Part shown: positions 38,285 to 46,953 of the stretch, in pieces
Numbering within the stretch: the stretch's first letter is position 1
Layout: the number at the start of each line of letters is the position of its first letter
Assembly: GCA_903907955.1 (NCBI GenBank)
Contig: CAIVPZ010000010.1
Span: 16,451-80,450 of the forward strand
Reading direction: 5' to 3'
Length of the DNA stretch: 64,000 bases
From: an uncultured Acetobacteraceae bacterium
Lineage (GTDB): Bacteria; Pseudomonadota; Alphaproteobacteria; Acetobacterales; Acetobacteraceae
Position numbers and translations under genes: made by a program
Notes under the pieces: generated by a model
The model's input: only the letters and a program-made list of their open reading frames with translations
What the model was told of the DNA's origin: nothing
Databases searched by the model: none

Positions 38285-39583
38285 TCAGGCCGCAGCGGCG
38301 GCAATGGCGCCACGCTTCTGCTCGATCATCTGCAGGTAGCTCTCCAGCCGGTTGCGCACGTTGGCCGGCGAGAAATAGCGCGGGTCCACCAGATCGGTTT
38401 CGATGAAGGCGGCCGGCTTGCCGGTGCGCCGCTCGATCTCGCGCAGCATGAGCAACTGGCCGGCGGAAAAACTGTTGCAGCTCTTGATCGAGTTGATCAG
38501 CAGCCCGTCGGCCTGGTAGTCGGCCATGTATTGCTCGATCAGGTCGATGCGGGAGGGCAGGTTGCGGTTGGTGTAGCAACCGAGGCAGTACTCGGCGAGC
38601 GACTCCAGCGGGCGGTCGGGATCATGGCGGAAACCGAGATCGTACAGCCCACCCACCTTGGTGTAGGTGCTGGCCACCACCACGGCGCCTTCATCGTAGA
38701 ACATCTTCCAGAACTCGTGGAAGCTCGGCCAGCTTGGCGGGCCTTCGACCACCAGGCGGTAGCGTTCCGGGTGCGCTTTGCCGTCGGGGGTGATCGGGCC
38801 TGCACCGGCTTCGATGCGTTGCGCGATTTCACTGCGCAGCAGGCGGTAGTAGTCGGTGGCGTCGGCGGTGCCGCGAAAGGCGGTGAAGATCGGGCCGATA
38901 TAGTAGACGCCGCCGAAATACGCGTCGATCGGCGAGGGCCGGTGCTTCGCCGATTCCAGCACCCAGACGAAATCCTCCTCGGCGCGCGCCGATTCCCGCA
39001 GATTCTCGCGCAGCCGGTCGATGTCGAATTTCGTTCCCGACGCGCGCTCAAGCTTGGGGATCACTTCCTCGCGCAACTGCTTCACGACATAGGCGATCAT
39101 CGCCTTGGTGGCGTGCCCCTCCCCTTCATAGGGCACGTGCAGCATGGCGGTTTCGCATTTGTAATGCTGACGCAACAGTTCGAACCACTTCATGAAAGTG
39201 AAGCAGCCGGTGTAGGACAGCAGCAGCAGATCGGGCGGTGGCAGCGCGCGGCCATCGGGGCCGATATTGCCGCGGGCGATCATGCCCAGATCGGCCTTCA
39301 CATAGGCGCAGACATCCTCGGAATGGCCGCGCTTTTCCGCCTCCTGGATGAGCGGGCCGCTCTTCTTGCGCATGCCGTTCTGGATGGCGTTGATCTCGGG
39401 CAGGTTGTTGACCATGTCGAAGCACATGATCAGCTCGTTCAGATTGCCCGGCACGAAGGTCGAGACCACGCGGCGGCCGGTCGCCTGCGCCCCGGCCAGC
39501 AGATCGTAGTTGGCCGCGATCATCGTCTTCTGCTTCAGCATCGAAGCTTCCTTGACGATTTCGGCCGTCCTTGACCCGCTCAT
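38285..39583 (-). CDS. bcrB: Class I benzoyl-CoA reductase, core subunit B (BcrB/BadE type)
   Basis: Core subunit that, with BcrC, binds benzoyl-CoA and [4Fe-4S] clusters and performs the Birch-like ring reduction. The 432 residues match BcrB (about 438). Cysteines lie in [35 protein letters not shown] and [13 protein letters not shown], the typical placement. [20 protein letters not shown] is the usual HgdB/BcrB N-terminal motif. ATG 39583 overlaps the bcrC stop (ATGA) and has GGAG six bases upstream; a GTG at 39595 is less likely. Confidence 0.88.
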   Translation of the reverse strand: MSGSRTAEIVKEASMLKQKTMIAANYDLLAGAQATGRRVVSTFVPGNLNELIMCFDMVNNLPEINAIQNGMRKKSGPLIQEAEKRGHSEDVCAYVKADLGMIARGNIGPDGRALPPPDLLLLSYTGCFTFMKWFELLRQHYKCETAMLHVPYEGEGHATKAMIAYVVKQLREEVIPKLERASGTKFDIDRLRENLRESARAEEDFVWVLESAKHRPSPIDAYFGGVYYIGPIFTAFRGTADATDYYRLLRSEIAQRIEAGAGPITPDGKAHPERYRLVVEGPPSWPSFHEFWKMFYDEGAVVVASTYTKVGGLYDLGFRHDPDRPLESLAEYCLGCYTNRNLPSRIDLIEQYMADYQADGLLINSIKSCNSFSAGQLLMLREIERRTGKPAAFIETDLVDPRYFSPANVRNRLESYLQMIEQKRGAIAAAAA

Positions 39584-40749
39584 GGCTCGCTCCACAGCTT
39601 GATGGAATCGGCGAAGGTGCCGGCCTGCTCGCGGATGGGCTGCATCTGGCCGGAGTTCTCGGCATATTTGAAGGCGATGTAGGGGATGTTGTGGCGCGCC
39701 AGCACGGTCTGCAGCATCGGCCGGTCGAGCAGCGCCGGGTCGCAGAAACTGGGGCAGGCGAAGATCACCCCCTCGGCGTCGGTGCGGCGTACCGCTTCAA
39801 CCAGGTGCAGGCCCTTGCGTTCCTCATCCGGTTCGTATTTCGCCGCCATGTTGACCGAGTTGTGCAGATAGGCGCCGGCAAGCGCGGCGATCGGGTCGCC
39901 TTCCGCCGGCACGTCGGATTTCTCCCAGCGATTGACAAGAAGAAAATCGTCATCGACGATGTAGCAGCCGGCCAGCTCGATCGACTTGATCAGGTTCAAC
40001 GGCGGCTGCTCGCAGAAGGCCCCGGTTACGACCACGCGGGAATTGTCGCGCATCGGCCGCTTTTCCGCCGCGGCGGCCTCCAGGTAGGCGTCCAGCATGC
40101 GGTTGTGCTCCTCCACCGCCAGCACCATGCCGGCCCGCATGAGCAGGTAGACCTCCGCCGCCGGCGCCTGCCACGGCATGCGGGCGCGCAACGCATACAC
40201 CGCGCGCACCAGCCGGCGATTCTCGTTGTACAGCGCGATGGACGCGCGGATCGCATCGTCGGTCACCGCATGCGCGGCCAGCTCGGCCAGCAGCGCGCGC
40301 AGTTCGGTCAGTTCGTGGATGTAGAAAGTGCCGCCGATATGGTCGGAAAAATTCTGCGGCACGTCGAAATAGCGTGCCCGAACCTTCGGGAACAATATCT
40401 TCCACATGCCGGAGAGGTTGCGGATGACGTCGCAGGTGCTGGGGAACAGCATGGCATCGACGAAATCGAGCCGTCCGGTAACCGCCAGTTCGAGGGTGGA
40501 GCGCGGAATGCGGCAGATGTAGCTCTGATAGTAGGCGTCGCCGTGGATCACCTCCAACTGGTCGCCGCCGCCCAGCACGCCCAGCGGCAGGCCGCCGGCG
40601 GCGTGGATCAGTTCGCGCGGCACATAGAAAGGCATGTAGCCGACCACGAACCGGCCCGGCACCGCGGCTTTCCAGTCGCGCGCGGCACGGAAGTGTAGAT
40701 CATCGAAGATATGCTGGCAGCGGTCGATGATGTCAGCGCTGGCGGCCAT
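39580..40749 (-). CDS. bcrC: Class I benzoyl-CoA reductase, core subunit C (BcrC/BadD type)
   Basis: Second core subunit, 389 residues (BcrC about 384), first gene of the operon. GYMPFYVPRELIHAAGGLPL is the family N-terminal motif; IHGDAYYQSYICRIPRSTLE with its Cys is characteristic of benzoyl-CoA reductases, not 2-hydroxyacyl-CoA dehydratases. DAMLFPSTCDVIRNLSGMW, TGAFCEQPPLNLIKSIELAG and IFACPSFCDPALLDRP supply further cysteines. ATG 40749 is the family start, GGGAG lies 11 bases upstream. Gene order bcrC-bcrB-bcrA-bcrD equals Thauera and Rhodopseudomonas clusters. No ferredoxin or ligase gene accompanies it in the window. Confidence 0.88.
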   Translation of the reverse strand: MAASADIIDRCQHIFDDLHFRAARDWKAAVPGRFVVGYMPFYVPRELIHAAGGLPLGVLGGGDQLEVIHGDAYYQSYICRIPRSTLELAVTGRLDFVDAMLFPSTCDVIRNLSGMWKILFPKVRARYFDVPQNFSDHIGGTFYIHELTELRALLAELAAHAVTDDAIRASIALYNENRRLVRAVYALRARMPWQAPAAEVYLLMRAGMVLAVEEHNRMLDAYLEAAAAEKRPMRDNSRVVVTGAFCEQPPLNLIKSIELAGCYIVDDDFLLVNRWEKSDVPAEGDPIAALAGAYLHNSVNMAAKYEPDEERKGLHLVEAVRRTDAEGVIFACPSFCDPALLDRPMLQTVLARHNIPYIAFKYAENSGQMQPIREQAGTFADSIKLWSEP

Positions 40750-40870
40750 GGTCAGCGATGCTCCCGGTGCGCGGGGCGCCTGGCGACAGCGGACGTCATC
40801 ACCCATCGGTGGGCTGGCCGGTGCATTTTCGCTTCCTCCCGTCCTGCACGCTGTCGGGCAGCGGCGCAGT

Positions 40871-40892
40871 CGTAAACCGGTATTGTTTTACG
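40871..40892. promoter_or_regulatory. Inverted repeat overlapping the bcrC promoter
   Basis: CGTAAA (40871-40876) and TTTACG (40887-40892) form a symmetric pair with a 10-base spacer. It overlaps the -10 and probable start site of the bcr promoter, a typical repressor-operator position. Confidence 0.45.
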
Positions 40893-40913
40893 GATTTAGC
40901 GGTGCAGCGTCAA
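40885..40913 (-). promoter_or_regulatory. Sigma70-like promoter of bcrCBAD
   Basis: On the minus strand TTGACG (40913-40908) and TAAAAC (40890-40885) are separated by 17 bases. Transcription would start near 40878, giving a leader of about 130 bases before bcrC. Confidence 0.55.
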
Positions 40914-40941
40914 CCGCACCGAACCCTCTGCCAAAGCCGCA

Positions 40942-41202
40942 TCATTCCGCCTGGGCCTGGGTCCGCCGCCACAGCCGCGCGGCGGCAGCAGAGAGCAGGA
41001 ACCCCGTCGCGGCCAGCAGCAGCGGCCAGAATCCCGCGTGCCCCACCACCACCACCAGCGACACCGCCACCGCCAGCCGCACCGCCTGCAGCGACAGCGC
41101 CTGCCAACGCGACCCTTCCACCCACAGCCGCGCATTGCCGCCCTGGCTGGCAAAATGGGCAATGCCCGCCGCGAAGCCCAGCAGGGCGTAGAGCGCGATC
41201 AT
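40942..41202 (-). CDS. Small three-helix membrane protein, AtpR-like
   Basis: An 86-residue protein with helices at about residues 2-19, 41-56 and 58-75. MIALYALLGFAAGIAHFASQ, then ALSLQAVRLAVAVSLVVVVG and LLLAATGFLLSAAAARLWRR follow the pattern of AtpR, the small subunit that assists assembly of N-type Na+-translocating ATPases. No other ATPase gene is nearby, so it may have another role, perhaps with the adjacent membrane complex. It is in line with the hpf gene, 76 bases downstream of it. The start codon is the only ATG in a suitable position. Confidence 0.5.
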   Translation of the reverse strand: MIALYALLGFAAGIAHFASQGGNARLWVEGSRWQALSLQAVRLAVAVSLVVVVGHAGFWPLLLAATGFLLSAAAARLWRRTQAQAE

Positions 41203-41278
41203 CCGCGCCGCCACCGGCACCGGGCCGGCCGGACTCCCCGGCCGGCAGCCGGCAAACGGAACCAGGGGCGACAGCGAT

Positions 41279-41587
41279 TCACCTGCCGTCGTGCCGGCGG
41301 ACATGCTCCTGGAGGCGGCGCCGCGCCACGTCGAACGCTTCGCGAATGGCCGCATGAAGGTCGTCGCACGCTTCACGCACCAGGATCTCGCCCCCGGGCA
41401 CCACCACGTCGAGGTGGACGTGGAACAGGTTGCCGGGATCGTGACCGTGGCGACCAAACTCCATCACCACGCGGCAGGAGGTAATGCGGTCGTCCAACTG
41501 CATGAGTTCGGCGGCCCGCCGCCGCACCTTTTCCTCGGCCGAGGGCGAGGGGTCGAGGTTGCGGAACGAAATCCGGAGGCTGTCCAT
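41279..41587 (-). CDS. HPF/RaiA family ribosome-associated protein
   Basis: A 102-residue S30EA-family protein: MDSLRISFRNLDPSPSAEEK, then VMEFGRHGHDPGNLFHVHLD and REACDDLHAAIREAFDVARR. The beta-alpha-beta-beta-beta-alpha layout is that of ribosome hibernation factors, which occupy the 30S decoding site in stationary or energy-limited cells. It is the short form with no C-terminal dimerisation domain. A perfect FNR-type box lies 55 bases before ATG 41587, at a distance suited to activation, so it is likely induced when oxygen is low. Confidence 0.78.
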   Translation of the reverse strand: MDSLRISFRNLDPSPSAEEKVRRRAAELMQLDDRITSCRVVMEFGRHGHDPGNLFHVHLDVVVPGGEILVREACDDLHAAIREAFDVARRRLQEHVRRHDGR

Positions 41588-41641
41588 CCACGCGCTACTC
41601 CGTTGTCGAACGACACGATAAGCCGGCCCGGGCAGGCCGCG

Positions 41642-41655
41642 TTGATCTTGATCAA
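41642..41655. promoter_or_regulatory. Perfect FNR/ANR-type box between hpf and hyfB
   Basis: TTGATCTTGATCAA fits TTGAT-N4-ATCAA exactly. It is 55 bases upstream of the hpf ATG on the minus strand, with CTTATCG (41623-41617) as a possible -10, so the box would be near -41. It is also 223 bases upstream of the divergent hyfB, which it could control too. Confidence 0.7.
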
Positions 41656-41877
41656 CCCAGGCGCAGCGCCGCATGCGCGGCGCAACAACCTGATGTGCGT
41701 CGCCGGGGAGAAACCACCGTATGTGCGTTGAGCAACCGCATCGGATATGCGACACTTTTCCGGCAGATTATTGCCAGACGCGATCCCGGACGGACCAAAC
41801 CGACATGATGCACGCATGATTGCCACGGGGCAGAGCCAGCAGCTCGGCCACTCGGGGCCGGTGTGGTTCCCGCGGCG

Positions 41878-43872
41878 ATGACGGTGGTGATGGTGCTTTG
41901 GTGCTGCCTCGCGCTGCTGCTGCTGGCGGTCGCGGCGGCACTGGGGGGGCGCCGGGCGTTCAGCGGTCCGCGGGTCTATGGCGGCACCGCCATCATTTGC
42001 CTGGTGGCCTTCGTCGCCGCCCTGACCGGCACCTACGGCGCTCTGGTGCTGCCGATCGGCCTGCCCTGGCTCGGTGCGCATTTCAGCGTTGACCGCCTGG
42101 CTGCGGTTTTCCTCGCCCTGATCGATCTCGGCGGCGGCGGTGCTGCGCTGTATGCGATCGGCTACGGGCGGCACGAGCACGCGCCGCGCCGCGTGCTGCC
42201 CTTCTTTCCCGCCTTCATCGCCGGCATGAACCTCGTCGTCATCGCCAACGATGCCTATACGTTCCTGTTCGCCTGGGAGGTGATGTCGCTCGCCTCCTGG
42301 GCGCTGGTCATGTCGGACAACCGCGCGGCGGACAGCCAGCGGGCCGGTGTCGTCTACCTCATCATGGCGACCTTCAGCGCGCTGACGCTGCTGCTCGCCT
42401 TCGGCCTGCTCGCCGCCCCGCACGGCAGTTATGCTTTTGCCGACATGCGGGGCGGCACGCTGCCCGGCTGGCGGTCCGGGCTGGTGCTGGCACTGGCGCT
42501 GATCGGCGCCGGATCGAAGGCCGGGCTGATGCCGCTGCATGCCTGGCTGCCGCTCGCCCACCCCGCGGCCCCCAGCCACGTCTCCGCGCTGATGAGCGGG
42601 GTGATGACCAAGGTCGCCATCTATGCCTTCATCCGCATCGTGTTCGACCTGCTGGGGCCGTCCGTCTGGTGGTGGGCGGTGCCGGTGCTTACCGCTGGCG
42701 GCGCCGCCGCGGTGCTGGGCGTGCTGCACGCGCTGATGGAGCGCGACCTCAAGCGCCTGCTGGCCTACAGCACCATCGAGAATGTCGGCATCGTGTTCAT
42801 CGGCCTCGGCCTGGCGCTGGCCTTCCGCGCCAACGCCATGCCCGACGCCGCGGCGCTGGCACTGAGCGCGGCGCTGTTTCACGCCTTCAACCACATGCTG
42901 TTCAAAAGCGTGTTGTTCTTCGGCGCCGGCAGCGTGCTGGTGGCCACCGGCGAGCGCAATATCGAACGGCTCGGCGGGCTGATCCGCGTCATGCCGATCT
43001 CGGCCGCCTGCATGCTGGTCGCCTGCATGGCGATCTCGGGGCTGCCGCCGCTGAACGGCTTCGCCTCGGAATGGCTCACCTTCCAGACCATCCTGGTCAG
43101 CCCCCGGCTGCCGCAATGGGGGTTGCGCCTGCTGGTGCCCACGGTGGGCACGCTGCTGGCGCTCGCCGCGGCGCTGGCGGCGGCCTGCTTCGTGCGCGCC
43201 TACGGCATCGCCTGGCTCGGCCGGCCGCGCTCGGCCTGCGTCGAGACCGCGCACGAGACCGACCGCTACTCGCTGGCCGCCATGGGCATTTTCGCCGCCC
43301 TCTGCGTGCTGGCCGGTCTGTTCCCCAGCCTGCTCATCAACGGCCTCTCCGCCGCCGTGCAGCAGTTGGTGGGCAGCCGGCTGCCGTCGGAAACCGGGCT
43401 GGCCTGGCTGTCCATCGAGCCGATGGCCGACCGCAGCACCTCCTATAACGGCTTCATGGTATTCACTTTCCTCATGATCGCGGCGCTGGTCGGCTGGCTC
43501 GCGGTGCGCATCCTGGGCAGCCGGGCGGTGCGCCGCGCCCGGCTTTGGGATTGCGGTTACCCCGATCTCGGCCCGTCCAGCCAGTACAGCGCCGCCGGCT
43601 ATGCCCAGCCGATCCGCCGCGTGTTCGGCCCGCTGGTGTTCCACTCCTCCGAGACGGTGGTGATGCCACCGCCCGGCGACCTCGCGCCCGCCAGCATCCG
43701 CAAACGCACCCACGATCTGGCCTGGGAGATGCTGTACGAGCCGGTGTGCGACGCCGTGCTGGCGCTGGCTGAACTGTTCAACCGCGTCCAGTTCTTCACC
43801 ATCCGCCGCTATCTCAGCTTCGTCTTCCTGGCCCTGGTCGGGCTGCTGCTGGCGCTGACGCTATGGCAATGA
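41878..43872 (+). CDS. hyfB: Ehr/hydrogenase-4-type proton-pumping subunit HyfB
   Basis: Antiporter-like (NuoL/MrpA-type) membrane subunit, 664 residues with about 15 helices. Conserved features are the Glu in YTFLFAWEVMSLASWAL, the Lys in GAGSKAGLMPLHAWLPLAHP, KRLLAYSTIENVGIVFIGLG with its Lys, and HAFNHMLFKSVLFFGAGSV. ATG 41878 is used; an in-frame GTG 15 bases earlier is possible, and neither has a clear ribosome binding site. First gene of hyfBCEFGI; the stop overlaps hyfC. Confidence 0.88.
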   Translation: MTVVMVLWCCLALLLLAVAAALGGRRAFSGPRVYGGTAIICLVAFVAALTGTYGALVLPIGLPWLGAHFSVDRLAAVFLALIDLGGGGAALYAIGYGRHEHAPRRVLPFFPAFIAGMNLVVIANDAYTFLFAWEVMSLASWALVMSDNRAADSQRAGVVYLIMATFSALTLLLAFGLLAAPHGSYAFADMRGGTLPGWRSGLVLALALIGAGSKAGLMPLHAWLPLAHPAAPSHVSALMSGVMTKVAIYAFIRIVFDLLGPSVWWWAVPVLTAGGAAAVLGVLHALMERDLKRLLAYSTIENVGIVFIGLGLALAFRANAMPDAAALALSAALFHAFNHMLFKSVLFFGAGSVLVATGERNIERLGGLIRVMPISAACMLVACMAISGLPPLNGFASEWLTFQTILVSPRLPQWGLRLLVPTVGTLLALAAALAAACFVRAYGIAWLGRPRSACVETAHETDRYSLAAMGIFAALCVLAGLFPSLLINGLSAAVQQLVGSRLPSETGLAWLSIEPMADRSTSYNGFMVFTFLMIAALVGWLAVRILGSRAVRRARLWDCGYPDLGPSSQYSAAGYAQPIRRVFGPLVFHSSETVVMPPPGDLAPASIRKRTHDLAWEMLYEPVCDAVLALAELFNRVQFFTIRRYLSFVFLALVGLLLALTLWQ

Positions 43873-44819
43873 TCCAGGCCCTGCTGGCGCAGGGTGTGCA
43901 GGCGTTCCTGGTGCTGCTGGCGGCACCGCTGCTCATCGGCCATGTGCGGCGGGTGAAGGCGCGGCTGCAGCGTCGCCGCGGCCCCTCGGTGCTGCAGCCC
44001 TATCGCGACCTGCGGCGCCTGCTGCAGAAGGAGGTGGTGCTGCCGGAGACCTCGTCCTGGCTGTTCCGCGTCGCCCCCTTCTTCATTTTCTCCGCCACCT
44101 GGGTGGCCGCCGCCCTGGTGCCCACCTTCGCCACCGACCTGCTGTTCAGCTGGTCCGGCGACCTGATCGCCATCATCGCCCTGCTCGGCACCGCGCGCTT
44201 CCTGCAGGCGCTGGTGGCGCTGGACGTCGGCACCAGCTTCGGCGGGCTCGGCTCCTCGCGCGAGGTGATGATCGCCTCGCTCGCGGAACCCGCGCTGATC
44301 ATGCTGGTGTTCACCGTCGCGCTGATCGCCGGCACCACCGAACTCTCCGGCATCGCCGCCGCCGTGCTCTCGCCGACGATCGGCCTGCGCGTTTCGCTGG
44401 CGCTCGCCTTCATCGGCTTCGTCATCGTCGCCATTGCCGAGAACGCCCGCATCCCGGTGGACAACCCCGCCACCCATCTGGAACTCACCATGGTGCACGA
44501 AGCCATGGTGCTGGAATATTCCGGCCGCTACCTGGCGGTGATCGATCTGGCGTCGGCGGTGAAGCTGGTGATGTACACCTCGCTGATCGCCTGCGTGTTC
44601 TGCCCCTGGGGGATCGCGCCGCCGGAGTCCACGCTGCCACGCTACGCCATCGGCCTGGCGGCCTGGGCCGGCAAGATGCTGGTCGCCGGCACCGCGCTCG
44701 CCGTGTTCGAAACCATCATCGCCAAGATGCGGGTGTTCCGCGTGCCCGACTTCCTCGGCATCGCACTCATGCTCGGCCTGCTTGGCACCCTGCTCCTGTT
44801 CGTGTCCCGAAGCCTCTGA
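43863..44819 (+). CDS. hyfC: Ehr/hydrogenase-4-type subunit HyfC (NuoH-like)
   Basis: NuoH/HycD-type membrane subunit, 318 residues, which links the hydrophilic module to the pump. Typical elements are RVKARLQRRRGPSVLQPYRD, the LLQKEVV segment, ENARIPVDNPATHLELTMVH with conserved Glu, and EYSGRYLAVIDLA. The ATG at 43863 or the one at 43869, which forms ATGA with the hyfB stop, may be used. Functionally coupled to hyfB. Confidence 0.9.
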   Translation: MAMIQALLAQGVQAFLVLLAAPLLIGHVRRVKARLQRRRGPSVLQPYRDLRRLLQKEVVLPETSSWLFRVAPFFIFSATWVAAALVPTFATDLLFSWSGDLIAIIALLGTARFLQALVALDVGTSFGGLGSSREVMIASLAEPALIMLVFTVALIAGTTELSGIAAAVLSPTIGLRVSLALAFIGFVIVAIAENARIPVDNPATHLELTMVHEAMVLEYSGRYLAVIDLASAVKLVMYTSLIACVFCPWGIAPPESTLPRYAIGLAAWAGKMLVAGTALAVFETIIAKMRVFRVPDFLGIALMLGLLGTLLLFVSRSL

Positions 44820-44835
44820 GCGGGGAACATCTGCG

Positions 44836-45504
44836 ATGATGCTGCACGATTTCGCCTTCGACATCGCCCACATGCTGGCCGGCGCGCTGGTGCTGCTGAG
44901 CCTGATGATGCTGTATCAGGACCGGTTGTACGCGCTGATCAACGTGCTGGCGCTGCACGCGCTGGTGCTGGCGATGTCGGTGGCCTGGCAGGCCTGGGTG
45001 CATGATGCGCCGCACCTCTACATCACCGCCGGCATCGCCCTCGTGTTCAAGGCGATCGTCATCCCGATGGCGCTGCGCCGGATGGTCTTCCGCCTGCGCG
45101 TCCACCGCGAGATCGAGACGGTGGTGGGCACCGGGCTGACCATGCTGGCCGCCATCGCGCTGATCGCGCTGTCGCTGGAGGTGATGCTGCCGGTTACCGC
45201 CGGCGTCGACCCGGTGTCGCGCGAGGACATCGCGCTCGCCCTGTCGGTCGTGCTGATCGGCCTGCTGATGATGGTCACGCGGCACAATGCGGTCAGCCAG
45301 GTCGCCGGCTTCATGTCGCTGGAGAACGGCATCGTGCTGGCCGCCACCGGCGCACAGGGCATGCCGCTGGTGGTCGAGATCAGCGTCGCCTTCTCGGTGC
45401 TGATCGCCTTCATCATCATCGGCATCTTCCTGTTCCGCATCCGCGAGCGGTTCGACACGGTCGACGTGGAGGCGCTGGACGCCTTCCGGGGAGAGCGGAA
45501 ATGA
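44836..45504 (+). CDS. hyfE: Ehr/hydrogenase-4-type subunit HyfE (NuoK-like)
   Basis: A 222-residue membrane protein. The N-terminal half and the segment NAVSQVAGFMSLENGIVLAA (containing the conserved Glu) resemble NuoK/MrpC; HyfE proteins have this extended form with about seven helices. ALRRMVFRLRVHREIETVVG is typical of HyfE. ATG 44836 follows GGGGAA. The stop overlaps hyfF by four bases. Confidence 0.87.
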   Translation: MMLHDFAFDIAHMLAGALVLLSLMMLYQDRLYALINVLALHALVLAMSVAWQAWVHDAPHLYITAGIALVFKAIVIPMALRRMVFRLRVHREIETVVGTGLTMLAAIALIALSLEVMLPVTAGVDPVSREDIALALSVVLIGLLMMVTRHNAVSQVAGFMSLENGIVLAATGAQGMPLVVEISVAFSVLIAFIIIGIFLFRIRERFDTVDVEALDAFRGERK

Positions 45505-46943
45505 TCAGCCTCGACCCCGTCGCCGCGGTGCTGCTGGTGCCGCTTGGCGCGGCGGCCCTGCTCGCGGCGCTGCCCGGCTACCGGTGGCCGTCGCGGCTGA
45601 ACGTGCTGGCCTGTTTCATCTCGCTGCTGTTCGCCCTCAGCCTGTTCTGGCACCGGCCGGTCGCCGGCAACTACCTGATGATCGACGATCTCAACGTGGT
45701 GTTCATCGTGCTGAACACCTTCGTCGGCTTCACCACCGCCGCGTTCAGCGCCAGCTATATCGGCCACGAACTCCACACCGGGCGGCTGACGCTCGGCCTG
45801 CTGCGGTTCTACCATTCCATGTACCAGGTGATGATGTTCGGCATGAACCTCGCTCTGGTCGCCAACAACATCGGGCTGATGTGGGTGGCGGTGGAACTCG
45901 CCACGCTCACCACCGTGGTCATGGTCGGCATCTACCGCACCCCCGAGGCCATCGAGGCCGCCTGGAAATACTTTATCCTCGGCAGCGTCGGCATCGCTTT
46001 GGCGCTGTTCGGCACCATCCTGGTGTATCTCGCCGCCCGGCCGGTGGTGGGCGAGAGTGCCGGTTCGATGGTGTGGACGGTGCTGATCACCCAGGCTTCC
46101 GATTTCGACCCCGCGCTGCTGAACGTCGCCTTCGTGTTCCTGCTGCTGGGCTACGGCACCAAGGTGGGGCTGGCGCCGCTGCACGCCTGGCTGCCGGATG
46201 CGCATGCCGAAGGCCCGACGCCGATCTCCGCGGTGCTGTCCGGGCTGCTGCTGAACGTGGCGCTGTATGCGCTGCTGCGCTTCAAGATGCTGCTGGCCGC
46301 CAACCCGGCGGCGCTGGCGCCGGGGCCGCTGATGGTCGCGCTCGGACTGCTGTCGCTGATCTTCGCCGCGCTGATGCTGTACCGGCGCTACGACATCAAG
46401 CGCCTGTTCGCCTACTCATCCATCGAGCACATGGGCATCATCGTGTTCGCCTTCGGCATGGCCGGCCCGCTCGGCAATTTCGCCGGGCTGCTGCAGATGA
46501 CCATGCACAGCCTGACCAAGTCGGCAATCTTCTTCACCGTCGGCCACATCACCCAGGCCAAGGGCACGCAGACGATGGCCGATATGGGGGGGCTGACGGA
46601 AACCCACCCGGTGCTGGGCTGGACCCTGGTGGCGGGGGTCGCCGCCATCGCCGGGCTGCCGCCGTTCGGCGTGTTCATGAGCGAGTTCCTGCTGATCACC
46701 ACCACCTTCGACCGCCAGCCGGTGCTGGCGGCGGCGGTGGTGCTCGGCCTGCTGATCGCCTTCGCCGCCCTGCTGGTGCTGCTCACCCCGGTGATCTTCG
46801 GCCCGCCGCGCGGCCGTTCCATGCGGGTGGACGCCTCCACCCTGCCGATCTTCGCCCATCTCGCGCTGGTGCTGCTCGGCGGCATCTTCCTGCCGCCGCC
46901 GCTGGTGGCCTGGTTCCAGCACGTCGCCACGCTGCTGGGGTGA
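45501..46943 (+). CDS. hyfF: Ehr/hydrogenase-4-type proton-pumping subunit HyfF
   Basis: Second antiporter-like subunit, 480 residues. The ion-path residues are present in LMWVAVELATLTTVVMVGIY (Glu), AAWKYFILGSVGIALALFGT (Lys), GYGTKVGLAPLHAWLPDAHA (Lys/His) and YDIKRLFAYSSIEHMGIIVF (Lys). HSLTKSAIFFTVGHI follows. Coupled to hyfE by ATGA. With HyfB it gives two potential pumping modules; HyfD, found in E. coli hydrogenase-4, is absent. Confidence 0.9.
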   Translation: MISLDPVAAVLLVPLGAAALLAALPGYRWPSRLNVLACFISLLFALSLFWHRPVAGNYLMIDDLNVVFIVLNTFVGFTTAAFSASYIGHELHTGRLTLGLLRFYHSMYQVMMFGMNLALVANNIGLMWVAVELATLTTVVMVGIYRTPEAIEAAWKYFILGSVGIALALFGTILVYLAARPVVGESAGSMVWTVLITQASDFDPALLNVAFVFLLLGYGTKVGLAPLHAWLPDAHAEGPTPISAVLSGLLLNVALYALLRFKMLLAANPAALAPGPLMVALGLLSLIFAALMLYRRYDIKRLFAYSSIEHMGIIVFAFGMAGPLGNFAGLLQMTMHSLTKSAIFFTVGHITQAKGTQTMADMGGLTETHPVLGWTLVAGVAAIAGLPPFGVFMSEFLLITTTFDRQPVLAAAVVLGLLIAFAALLVLLTPVIFGPPRGRSMRVDASTLPIFAHLALVLLGGIFLPPPLVAWFQHVATLLG

Positions 46944-46953
46944 GGAACCCACC

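Noticed and set aside
41464..43713. Long minus-strand open frame opposite hyfB
   Set aside because: His/Gln/Arg-rich shadow frame; hyfB motifs on the plus strand explain the region.
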